NCBI GenBank assembly: GCA_013365325.1
Contig: JABVXV010000161.1
Span: 1-64,000, forward strand
Length of the DNA: 64,000 nucleotides
Direction of reading: 5' to 3'
From: Dipetalonema caudispina
Taxonomy: Eukaryota; Nematoda; Chromadorea; Rhabditida; Onchocercidae
Position numbers and translations under genes: made by a program. Positions within the stretch are counted from its first letter, which is position 1, and every line of letters starts with the position of its first letter. Shown here one piece after another: positions 13,876 through 26,570 of this stretch. The notes under the pieces are model-generated. The model did not search any database, had not been told where the DNA came from, and saw only the letters and a program-made list of their open reading frames with translations.

Positions 13876-16800
13876 ATGTCATTTTTCATCAGAAATCGAT
13901 TCAATCATGGTAATGATGTGAAAATGAGAAATAAGGTAAAATTTGTACATAGATCAACCAGTCAATCAACCAGTCAACTCTATTTTATGCATAATTATTA
14001 CGTCATTTTATGTTAAACGTGAAGTTATTTCACGTTGGAGGCGTATTTTATTTGCAGCACTAAAATGTCATCTGTATGTTGAATACGGAATGTTTATGAA
14101 AGTTCTACAACAAAATGAACCGTTGTAAATTAACTTATTATTTTATCTTTTATTGTTAAAGTAATATTATTGGTTTAGTTGAAACGGAAGTTAAACGAAC
14201 CGAAATTATCGAAACGAAAGGCAAAATTAGCCAATGAGGATATTTCTTCGGACGAAGATGATTTTTTATATAATGATAATGGTAGATTCGTTGAAAATCA
14301 AAGTGAGGAGGAGGAATATGAGGACGTACAGGAGGTGGCTTACCGGAAAGCAAAACAGCTTTTGGACGATATTCAGGTATTTCAAGTATTTTCTAAAGAG
14401 TTAGATATTATATTTACTTATGTTGTACTATATATGATATACGTGAATTTTAATCTGCAAACGTGTGGATTATTATAATGCGTCATATGTAAAGAAAACT
14501 ATTTGCAATCACGTGGTCGTGAAATTCATCCTTCTCACGCGTAATTGATTGTTTCTTACATCTAAACATTAGTTGTAAGTTGATAGCAGTGCATTTATTA
14601 ATGCAATCAAATAAAACATGGAAGCACGGATTAAACGTAGTGCATGAATGTAAGTGTTAAAAACTTTTGTTTGACTCAACACTTTTTGTTTTGGGAAACA
14701 CTGTAGTAGTATTTCAGATGAAGTGCATAAAATTTAATTTATAAAAAATTTGGAATATATGGTGGATAGTGATTTAGGCTGAACAACAGAATGAAGAAGG
14801 TGAACCATACAATAATGAAACAATTACCGACCGTCTACGAGACAATGCTTTATCGAAAGTTGCAACTCTACATCGAAAAGTTGCAGAGGGAGTACGATTG
14901 AGTGGTACTGCGATACAGTATAAAGCCCACAGGTTGGTGATATAGTATCGCACATATTTCTCTTTGCATGAAATTTATCGGAAACTATTTTTGAGAGAAA
15001 ATATGATGAGATTTGACTGTTTAACCATGTAATCCTAAACAATAGTTGAATGAAATGCAGTAGGTTGGCGGTTAACTTTTGCTTTGGAATTCATGTATAA
15101 CCGTTTATAGAGAATTAGGAAAATTTTCCACTGAATAAAGAGTAATGAACATGTAATTGCTTGATTATCCTTTCTGCAAAGTTGTCAGATGTCATTTTGC
15201 TTTCATCATTAGATCTTAATTGTCATGTACTCTTTACATTGTTGTAGTTTCGAAGTTGTTAAATTTTATAGCGCATTTTACCTCTTTGACTATTAACAGG
15301 TCATTAATGTTGAATTTTATATCATTAGTGAAGAAACTAGAAATTCAGCAAAACAACAGAGAGATAATATATGTTAGATTTTTTAAAGTTATATATTGTC
15401 AAGTTTTAAGTTCCAGGTATTCAACCGTTGCAGTTGTCATATCACATGATGGCAGATATGTGGTAAGTTGCTCGAAGGATGCAACGATAGCGAAGTGTTA
15501 GTTTATTAGATAAAAAAAATTTTCATCTCGACTCATTCAAGTAATGTACTTTCAAGGATTCCGACTTGTAGTTTTTAGTTTACTGTTATCTCGATGTCTT
15601 CAATAGTAAGTGTAGGAAAAATTGGAATCGCTTTGAAAATTTACCGTCAGTACCATAAAGTCGTTTGATGCAGTTGAGGAAAAATTTTTTATGTGCATAA
15701 CAATGAGCAGGACTATTGTGAAAAATTGTCATTGAAAAAATGGAGTGTTCATAAAATTTGTAAATCAGTTCTGGAAGATGAATCGTCTATTCTTTAGAAC
15801 TTCGGAAATTTTATCATTTTTCAGATGATTTAGAAGCAGGGAAGATAGTAGCTTCTATAAAATACGTTAAAGGAGATTGCAAGTCTCATCGAGGCCAAAT
15901 ATTTTGTCTTGCAATCTCAGCAGACGACCGATATCTTGTAACTGGTGGTAGCGATGCTATTATACGGGTTTGGAATTTCAGCAATTTGCAACATGTTAAA
16001 AATCTTACCGGTCATATGAATGCGATAACCGGTTAGTTTCCCGATTATCTTACGTAATCAATGTTCTGTTTTTCAATATATCCCGAATTCTTTTTGTTGG
16101 ATTCCTTTGCTTTTAGTTTTTGTCCATAAAATTTTCAAAAATTACGCAGTAGAAACTAAACCGATTTTTTATCATTTTACAGGATTGGTATTTCGATTGA
16201 ACACTCAACAATTATACAGTTGCTCCAAAGATCGATGTGTTAAACTATGGGATTTGGAACAGTTGGGATACGTAGATACACTGTTTGGTCACGTTGACGC
16301 AGTAGTTGACATTGACGCTTTGTCAAAGTAAATTTTCTGGAAATTTTAGGTTATCTGGGAACGAATTTGCATTTCAAAGTCTTACGGATTTTTTCCGGAA
16401 TTGTAGAATTTTCTCGGACTTATGGAATCAATACACACCCAATTGTTGATTTGTTGAATCTTTTTTAGTTCAATGCTTACAAATTTTTTTAGAAATTAAG
16501 GAAAGATATTTCGGGACTTGAGAATGTAAATTTTTCACGAGAAAAATTTTTTTACCATTCAATGCTTTACAGGGAACGTTTGGTAACTGCAGGTTCTCAA
16601 GATCGTACAGTGAGATTATGGAAGGTGCCTGAAGATAGCCATTTGATATTTAATGGTTATTCAAGTTGCTTTAGCATCGATTGCGTGGCGCTTATCAATG
16701 AAAACCACTTTGTATCCGGTTCTGCTGATGGGTTAGTTAAGCTATTACCTTTCATTCGATTTGGTATCGGAAGAAACCTGAATTAAAAGGGGGAAGATGG

Positions 16801-17747
16801 AAAAACAGCCATCTAATGTCAAGTCTAGTAGCATGCGGAAAACAAATGCTTGTAACGTATCTTATAAACTCAGATGTACGTGGAGCTTAAATGATTTTAT
16901 ATAGACTTTCGCTTTCTATTTTACTTGGTTCGTTGAAACTGTTGAATGACATCAGTTTAATTTTACTTTTTCTCAGGAAAGTCTTTCATCAGTCTAATGC
17001 TTTTTTCAGAAGTTTGTATATTTGGTCAACATTTAAGAAGAAACCAGTTTGTACGCAAGTAGAAGCACATGGTCGCGGTGCTGACAATCAGGCAAATTGG
17101 ATTGTGTCCGTTGCAGCACGGAGATACACCGATCTTATTGCATCGGGTTCATGTGATGGATTTGTTCGTTTGTGGAAAGTTGCGGAAGATTATAAATCAA
17201 TAACAAATATTTTGTCTTATGAGCGAGTAAGTTTTCGTAATTTTTCCTTTTTTTATACTAATGTATAAGTTGGTTTTGACCGTTAAAAAGTTCAGATTAT
17301 AAAAAAAGCAAACCCGTTGGAATACGATCTACTTTAAACTTATCTAATTAATTCGAATAAATTAAAATAAAGATCAGTAGAGTTAAATAAATGACTATGG
17401 AACTATTATAACAAAGCTAGCATTAGTAGCCTATGATATCAAAAGGAAGGATTGGGAGAGGTTAGTTTTAATTTTTATTTGTGGTTTGCAGTCGGTTGAA
17501 ATTCCACTGAACATTAAAACTTCTTGATGCACTTTGATACATCTTTCATTTATTTTAAAATTTCCGTTTAAACTTGAACTTTCCTTTCCTTTAGAGCGGC
17601 TTTATCAACCAGCTCAAGTTTTCGGATGATGGTGAAGAAGTGGCATGTGCTGTAGGTCAGGAACACAAATTTGGAAGATGGTGGAAAATTGCTGAGGCTA
17701 AGAATGTTATTACAATTTTTGCACTTGCGTATAATGTTGTAGAATAA
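13876..17747 (+). CDS. RRP9: RRP9, U3 snoRNP-associated WD40 protein (U3-55K)
   Basis: Nine exons close in frame: 13876-13935, 14179-14376, 14778-14932, 15417-15496, 15825-16031, 16183-16327, 16573-16731, 17010-17226, 17595-17747 (1374 nt, 457 residues; human RRP9 is about 475). The N-terminal third is basic then acidic (LSKRKAKLANEDISSDEDDF), with coiled-coil-prone helices. From about residue 140 come WD40 repeats: DRYLVTGGSDAIIRVW, YSCSKDRCVKLWD, TAGSQDRTVRLW, SGSADGSLYIW and ASGSCDGFVRLW. The last exon has GFINQLKFSDDGEEVACAVG followed by QEHKFGRWWKI, a diagnostic RRP9 ending. RRP9 binds the U3 box B/C region and is needed for 18S rRNA processing in the nucleolus. The first WD repeat ends in Tyr (SKDATIAKY) instead of Trp, across the exon 4/5 junction. 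The start has a trans-splice acceptor 8 nt upstream. Confidence 0.93.
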
Positions 17748-17963
17748 CTGCTGAATTATTCAATTTCGTTTGTATGGAAGGGTAAATCATGACTGAACAG
17801 TTTTTTCATTCGAAAAAGTTTCAAAAATGTGTGGTAATGTATTAGATAATGATATTCAGAGGAAGATTGTAATGCCAGTCAAATTTAAAGCACAGTTCAA
17901 ATATGGTTGGCAGAAAAATCAGTCATAAGATGGTGCAAATGAATTACGAATCGATGCTTTTCT

Positions 17964-17995
<32 letters not shown>

Positions 17996-20298
17996 CTTTT
18001 TTTATCGCTATTATTCAGTAGCTTTGAAGGCATTTGCATAGCATCTTAATTTCTCAGTTATCATTATCTAATATAATTGATGCAAAGGGTTTGGTTTTCG
18101 GGTTGAATCAAGAGAAGTTCGATGGAAAAACGATGCAGGAAGGAAGGGGAAGATTTTCAGGGGCGTTGGAATTATGGAAAGAGAAAAATAATGCATGGCA
18201 TCTTCCTGTACCGATCCTTTTATAATTTTAATTATTTTCATTGTTAATTGTGTTTTCTTTCTGGACACAGTATTAAAAATTCAATCATTTGAAGACGCTC
18301 TCAAAGTGGTTTCATTTTTGTTCCAATAATTTTGTTTATTGCGTTCCTTTATTTCATTCAAACTTGAATTGCTGAATTAATTTCTACGGAATCACACCGG
18401 AAGTTTGACTGAATTAAAATGAATTATGATTTAGTGGTATTTATTTCAGACGAGATTCTCGTTATAAGTTTTCTTCAGAGATAGTAATGTTCTAGTATGT
18501 TCGAAATGGTGGTTGTGCCGAATTTGGGTGCAAATTGTACTAAATTTCTCCTTTTGTTATTCTATTGATTCTTCCTACTTTCAATCTTGTTTTGTCTATT
18601 ATTGTTTCCAATCGCTTGATAGAAAACAGACCAGATTTTCGAGATATTTTCTGTCAAATTACAACTATGATCAGGATAATTCCGGTTCGCTTATTCTTTT
18701 TTACGTTTATTTTACTTTCATTTGCTATCCTTTATTTAATAACTATTTTTCACATCAAGCATTCTATTCTACTTCAACTGAATGTTCAAGAAATCGATAA
18801 ATAACTACAATAAGCAGGAATGGTTTTTTTATTCATGCAGCATTGTATGGAATAACTTTCTCATTAAGCTTAAAGTTTAAAATTGCAATAAAAATCTTAG
18901 CCTTTTTAAAAAAAAAAGTACTAAATTTAAAAAACATTGCTGATATATGTTAACACAATATGCCTAGAAAACAATCTATTTTTATTTGAACTGCAGTTAT
19001 CATTCGATTTATAAGCTTATTTTTTACACTATATTCTATTGCATCTTCAATTTTCCACCCATCTGCTTCCACTTCCGTTTTTCCCTTTCGTTCGAAATTA
19101 TTTCCTATTGTGGTATTTTTATTTACATAAGTTTCATGTTATATTAGAAGTTAAGTTTAGATTTTTAGTTCCTTTTAGATGTTGTTATTATTGTTATTGC
19201 TTTTACCATTATGACTGATCTAATTTTTTGTTTTTATTTGTAATTACGAAAATGCTCAAAATAAACAATGGATGTTAATTAAAGCAAACTTTCATGCGAG
19301 CTCAAAAATGCAAAGAACTTGTTACATTTGTCTCTTCGAAATCCAAAATTTTTCTCTTCTTAGTTTTCTTGCATCTTAACAAAAAGAAAAAAGAAAAAAA
19401 AAAAGCAGCGAGAGACTTTTTGATCAAATTGAAGCGATAGTATCAGTTTTTTGTCAACAGATTTGATCGTACCATGCGATCACGTATGATACATTTATTC
19501 GTCATTTATCATTTCATTGATAAATGATTATTTATTATTCTAAATTTGGTTGATTTATCTTAAAACTTGTTATTGCTAAATATACTGTCTATTGTATTAT
19601 GGAGTCGAAAAAAAAAAAAAAAGGATGAATAGCCGTAATATTTGGTACTTAAAAATGTAGAAGTGAAATAATGGAAAATTATAATTACGCAAATTTCGCA
19701 GTTTTACGTAGAATTTCAATCTTCCAAAGTTTATGCGAAATGTCAAATCTACATGATGGTTATTGGGTTAATTGATAAAAATGTAATTCATTATATTATC
19801 ACTTCTCATATCTTTTACAAGAGTGATACTAGTGTAGATACGATCATTTTAATGATTTCATATGTTCATTTTCTTAAGCGAATCTTAATTTTATTTATCT
19901 GAATGGAATATGTGAAATGATTTATTCGAAAGAGTTAGACTAATCACTTTAAACATTTTTCATATAAACTTAAAGTTGTTCGTATACATAGGAAGCTTTT
20001 AGATTATGCAAATTGTTAGACAAAGATTTTTTTTTTTCCAACTGGAATAGCTTAATTTGTCTAAATTATCCTAAATTAGTCGATTCAATTTTGTCAATCG
20101 ATCCCTTATTAAATTTCAAACTACGACTTATTTTACAAGTATAAATAATTTACTGTTTTCATTGCATCAATAATTCAATCGATTTTTCTATAAACTTACA
20201 TTAGTACGAATATCAATTCTTGCTATTAGGTAATATTAAATTAAGATATTAATCGATAATTAAATTCAACATATATTCTTTTTTAAATCACGAGTTCT

Positions 20299-20329
20299 CA
20301 TTCATTCATTCATTCATTCATTCATTCAT
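20299..20329. repeat. (TCAT)n tetranucleotide microsatellite
   Basis: Seven tandem TCAT units directly precede an ATGATG. Confidence 0.9.
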
Positions 20330-20691
20330 GATGAAATTTTTATCAATAATAATATTATTGGCTATGCAAACATCACAAGGTTTACTGATTTAATTAATAA
20401 CAAATAATAACGATAAGTGCTGATAAAAGTACACCATCAGTTAATTGTAACATTTTCAACAATGATATATTAAATTAATTAGTTAATCTTATTGCTGCAA
20501 CTTTTCCAAATTTTAATTTTTTATTTATTGTAAACTTGTTTCATAGTTTATAATTGTTATCTACTATTTCTTTTAATTATCCATTCTAGACACTTAATTA
20601 GACAAACAGTTGTTATTGTTAATAAGAATTTTAAAAAAGAGCAATTTAATGCACTTTTAATATTTTTATTTTCCTAAAATGAAATGAAAGG

Positions 20692-20732
20692 AGAGGGAGA
20701 GCGAGCGAGAGAGAGAGAGAGAGAGAGAGAGA
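20692..20732. repeat. (GA)n dinucleotide microsatellite
   Basis: A GAGAGGGAGAGCGAGCGA lead-in is followed by about 12 perfect GA units. A shorter GA tract occurs at 62001-62017. Confidence 0.9.
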
Positions 20733-21830
20733 TAAGTTGGTGAAGAAATTGCGTTTAGTGCATTTAATTGAGACCATTCATTCAATTGAATTGATTCATG
20801 GAATTTTCTCCCAATTTAAAATTAAAGAATAAAAAATTTCAATAAATGACTTATAACAGATTAGATTAGACTCTCAAATAAATTAGGTATTGAATAAACT
20901 ATTGATTTATGATTTTCTCAAAGCTCACATAAAATTTGTTATTTTCTCAGATTTTAGAATAACTATTGAACTTTGTAATTTAGTAAAAATGAGACTCATT
21001 TGTAGCATCAATTTATCGAAAGGATAGTATATTGTATTTTAAGATACATTTTTGATTAATTGAATTATTTTCTGTTTTCACAATTTTTACTACGACTCCT
21101 CTGTTTAGTTTTCATGACTTTTTCAAGTCATGAAATCAAAAATGGTTATCAAAATTGCCAAAATTAGAAGGTAAAACAATTTAAGGATATAAATTTCAAA
21201 TTAAATAATTAGTTAGTGAGAAATTTGGTTATGCATTAAAAAGTTATTTTTTTATTTTTACAAAATTTATGCAAGCAATGAAATACTTTTACTTATTTTA
21301 ATTAATGTGCACAATGCATATCCATACTTTCCTTTTTTTTCAAATAAAATTTTTAATCGGAATGTTAACAAAATTTGCTGATCTTTATTAATTGTAATCT
21401 TAGCAGTAAGAATATCAATGATCTTATCTAAAGTGTAAGAAATGATAAAAGAATTTCAGAATAGGTTCAAGCTACAATAAAATAATGGTCTTATCTAATA
21501 AGGTTTTCTAACTTATCGCTTATTCTAAAGTGTTATTTTAAGATTTCAAAGTATTAAGGATTGAAAGCAGAGTTCCGAGATGAAACATAAACTGATTTGG
21601 TGTGCAAGTTGGATAAGTACAAATAAAATATCAAATTGTTATTATTATGAAACATTATTGAGTATTAAAATTTCAAACGTTTCAAATACTAATCTTCTTT
21701 TCTATCTATTATTAAAAAATATGTTTCAATGAAATAAAAATTTTTTCTTGTTTTCCATAATAATGGGTAAAATTCGCATTTATACCTATCTGTTGAAAAA
21801 TGATCGATTGAATAATTGAAAAAAGGAGGA

Positions 21831-21890
<60 letters not shown>

Positions 21891-21898
21891 GTTATTAA

Positions 21899-21932
<34 letters not shown>

Positions 21933-21957
21933 GTCATTATTATTATTATTATTATTT
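21831..21957. repeat. (ATT)n trinucleotide repeat
   Basis: About 127 bp of ATT units with GTT, AAT and GTC interruptions. Open frames across it read poly-Ile on both strands and are artefacts. Confidence 0.95.
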
Positions 21958-23611
21958 TATTACTATCAATTGTTAGAATAAAATATGTAGTAATATTCGA
22001 GAAAAAGTCTTTATTTTTCAAAATAAAAAATATTTAATAAAAACGAAAAAATCATTGAAATTTATTTATTTCATTTTTTTTTGTATATGTTTAAAGATGT
22101 ATTCATTCATATATACTACAATTATTCATTTATTTCATAAAAATATCAATAAGCAAGCTTTTGTAGCTATTTTTTTTTCAAAATTTTTTAAGCTATAAAG
22201 AAACTTTTATTAGCTTTTTGTTTCGTTTCGTTTCGTCTTTTATTTTTTTGTTAAACAAATGTGTTTTGGAATATTCGTTTTCCTTATCTATTCTTCTCTT
22301 CTTTCTTTTGCTGTATTAAAAGTTAAATTGAAATTGTTGCTTACAAATTAATTTTACGTTTAATTTGGAAATGATACTTGAAATAATAATGATGTAAGCA
22401 CAAGATGGAAGAATTAGGCTCCAAGATGAAATATGGAAAATTAAAAATTTGGAAAAGTCTTCTTTAATATCTATCTTTTCATCCATTATTATCTGAATAA
22501 AAAAAGAAAAAAACGAGTTTGAATTTTAATTTATCTATATTCCAATTATGCATTTTTTACAATCATTATCTCACTTGATGTTATGTTTAATGTTTCCATC
22601 CATAAAAAACTTTAATGTTTAATAAATTTTATCTCATCTTTTTTCACTTTCCAAAATAATTTTATGTATAGCTTTCAAATGCTATTGAACAACTGTTATA
22701 ATTTATTACTGGAAATGAGGAATTTTGTGATTTTTTCATCTTTTTCTACTTTCAGCATATCTAAAATTGTAAAATTTGGGAAAAAAAAAAAAAACAATTT
22801 TTTTCCTTTTATTTGAAAATAAATGAATTATTTGAAGTGATCCTTGGAGTAGTGGGAATTTCGACAAGTTTATAGAAATTATTTCTAGAAAAACTCTTAT
22901 ACGATTTGCGCAATATCTCTTACCTGTTTTTTAATTTTTATTTTTGAGTTTTTTTTTTTCTTTATTGTTATATTTTGAATACAATTATAATCAACCGTAG
23001 CCAATTCAATTCTTCATCTTGTATTAAATGTAAGTAAAAAAAAAATATCGCGTAAATTCATATTATTGAAACTTTATTATCTATTTTTTTTTTTTTTGAG
23101 TATTTATTTGATGACATAATATTTATGCTCAATATCTTTCAAGTTGAGAAAAAAAAAAAAAAAAAACAGTAATTTTTAAAAAAATAAAATTCATTCCCTG
23201 GCAATACATTGTATCAAATAAGTAATGGTTTATAATACTTTTAAATTACTCCATAACTTATCCTTAGAAATTACAATTTATGTGAAAACGTTTTTGATTC
23301 AAATCTTTTCTCTCTTCTTTCTTCAAAAAAAAAAATTTGAAATTTGACAATTTATAAAATAATATATCAATCATTTTGTAAAGATATTTTATAAAATAAT
23401 TCTAAAATAATGAGAACAAACAATGAAAAAATATTATTATGCATAAAATTTTGTTAAAAAATTGATCCATCATAGTCTAATTTCAATAATCCCTCTACTC
23501 TTTCATTCATTTGCAATTCATTTTTCCACTTAACGACATAAATATATCTATCTGTCCGAAATTTTCATTCATTGACAATTCCTTTGCGTTTTATTCTTTA
23601 GAAAATAGTCG

Positions 23612-23642
<31 letters not shown>

Positions 23643-26570
23643 ATAAAAATAAAATTCCATCGGAGCTATTTTGTATTTCGCATTATTCATTCCTCACTTT
23701 TTTCAACAATCAAAAATTGCGGAATGAATAGTTTAATTTTAGCAAATTCCCGTAAAATTTTGCTATCAATCTTATTATTAACAGTGGGATAACTTTTGTG
23801 TGATAATTGATTATTTCATTCAATTCAATTCCATTTTTTTTGTTTCAACATTTCTTCTTTGTTTCAATTGCATGGATGAAGAAAGAATTCGATGATTGAT
23901 TTGAAATAATTTTTGGTTAAATCATGAAAAAAACGAGAATTTTTTCTTTTTTTGGTCGAAGATTCTGAAATTTTTTTTAGATTTTTAAAATTTCAACTTT
24001 TGAAAGATTTTTGTAATAGTTTGAAATGCTGATGTATTTTCAAAAACTCTGAAAAATATTTTCATTTTCTTCATGAATTTCAATCTTTTTCTTTTTAATT
24101 TCATCTATTGCATTATTTTGGGATTTTGTAATGTTTTATTTGAAAAATTTGGCCTTATTTTAAAATATTATACTATGTTAATGGTTTTCATTTTGAGTTA
24201 ACGTTCAACACCATAATCGAATATTAATTTAAGTTATCATGTTTATTCAGAAATAATAACAATTGCTTGATTATCCCAATAAATACACATATGGAATGAA
24301 ACGTTAGAAAACATTTATATAACATAATTTTGAGAAATATACCTATTTTCTTGATCCGAAACTTGCCCTATCAAGAAGTATTCTAATCAGCTCAATATAT
24401 CTATTGAATAAAGTATTTGTTGGATTATGATGATAATGATAATGATGGTGAAGACGATATCGATAGTTAAAGGGGAAATTTGAATTAAATTCAAGATGAT
24501 ATCATTTCGAGATGATCTATCGCTAGGCACAAAAGAGGTCGATCAGTTCGGAAGGTGGGAAGAGGAAAGAGGGAAAAAACAAGAGAAAAGAATAGGAAGG
24601 GAAAAGATTATCGGAATTTAACATCTGTTTGGTGGAAAAAGTAGCAACAGCTGCTGTATTTATTTACTAAGCTAATTCTTTTCATACTGATTCCGTTTTC
24701 GTTGATTTTTCCGGACTGCAATTTTTGTTGCATTTTCAATTGATTTCCGTAAAAATTTTCACATCTAACCTCTATAATCTATTTGTTTCATTAATTAAAC
24801 ATTTATTTCTCTTAAAGTAATTATTAATGTAATTATTCATCTCATACAAAGTTAATATGACACAAATACTTCAGAAATTTCTCACTTCGTCTTAATTCCA
24901 TCCAGATTTTTTAACATCTAAAAAATTCTATTCCATTTATTTGTTTTTTTTTTTCTCTTCACATATTTACTTTCACATAAATTTTTCCGACGCATTTTTA
25001 CATGTAAATAAATTCGAAATTTTTGAATACGAATCATAATCACAACCTTTTATTTCAGTCTTTTAATCATTAATTTAGTCAATAAATTTTAATCAAAATT
25101 CGAATTTTTTTTTTTCCCATATTTTTGAACGATATTTCTAAATGTACTTTTATCACAGTAAACATAAAGGATATTCCCTTTTCAAAAAGGATTTTAAATG
25201 GAAACGAAACTATCATTCTTTGCATCATCTTTCTCTTTCTTTAATTTCCATATTTGGCCTACTTTTCATTTCATTTTTATGGCTCCTTTTCTTTCATCTT
25301 TTCGTCTTTTTCGTTTGTCTATTTTTTGACTCATTATAATTATTCATCGTATATCATCAATCTGTCTGCATATTTAAATCATTATGATTAATAGTAGTCA
25401 TCATGTTTAAACAATTCGTTGAAATAGATTTAAATTTGAATTAAATTAATAGAAATTTTCCTCAATTGTTAACTGATATTTGAAATATTTGTTAAAATTT
25501 AACAAAAAAAAAAAAATATCACAGTTATGATATTGTGGTCATTCATTTTGATTTACCTTTGATATCAATGAAAATTAAACACTGAAAGCAATAAAAAAGG
25601 GAAATGCTACAATATAACAAATTTATGTATTATTGACAAATTTTTTGATGAAATGAAAAATTTCAAGGATGAATCATTTTTTTTTCCTTCCCTTTTATCG
25701 CTTATTAATAATATTAATGTTCGAGAACAAAAACTATTTTATCATTTCTTTCTCAAACATTTCATTTTTCCGTCATTTATTGTTCGATAAATTATTTTTA
25801 CAACTGCAATATTTACCCTGATATTTTGCATTATTATCAATTATTTCATTTGAATGCTATAAGTAGCAATAATATTCCGGATAAATACTATAATTTTAAC
25901 TTTTCCGGAAATACAATAATTTAATTTCGTCGACATTTATTAGTTAAGGTGTATTACCAATAAGTTAAATAGGAAATTTTTATCATTTACTAGTTTTAAT
26001 AATCAATAAACATTCAATTCACGAAAATGAAAGTAATAGATTGATAAAATTTCACGAAGATGACGTATATCCGGTGATTTTGAAATGACGTAATCAAGAT
26101 AGAGAAATAAACTTGTTAGGTGATTATTGCTGTGATAGTGTATAAAATGAATTGTAATAGTACTAATGCTTTTAAATTTAGTGATCAAAAATTTTAAAAT
26201 TTAACAATTGATAGTTAATAGATTGGAAAGATAAATAGAATTGATTTTAACAGCATGTTGAAATAAAATGTATAATAATTAGCTGAGAATTTCTGCATAT
26301 TTTATAGTTTGTTTGTATTTCATTTTTATTTTGTATTTTGCCTAATTATTGTATATTTCACGTATTTGTTGTTTGCAGCTTACATATATAATTATGGTAT
26401 ATTATTTTAAATTTATAATAAATTTACAGGAATTATTGTGCAGGTCGAAAAGAGAAGTATCGGTGGTGTATATTTTACTGTTTAATATTTGAATTACGGT
26501 GTTATATTTATTATTAGTGATTATTTACCTAATTGTTTCTGATTAAAGAAATCAGGATTAAAAATTATTC

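Larger units (their letters stand above)
17748..26570. other. Long gene-poor intergenic region (8.8 kb)
   Basis: No exon chain can be supported on either strand. The stretch is AT-rich, with long homopolymers (T-run at 17966-17995, A-run at 23613-23639), microsatellites listed separately, and short frames coding Phe/Ile/Lys-rich peptides. It should include the RRP9 3' UTR on the left and the Rab11-FIP promoter on the right. One candidate signal-peptide-like mini-frame at 20328 is discussed under findings. Confidence 0.6.

Noticed and set aside
18034..18268. Short open frames on both strands downstream of RRP9
   Set aside because: They have no start context, no splice partners and no recognisable motif. 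They probably lie in the RRP9 3' UTR or intergenic DNA.
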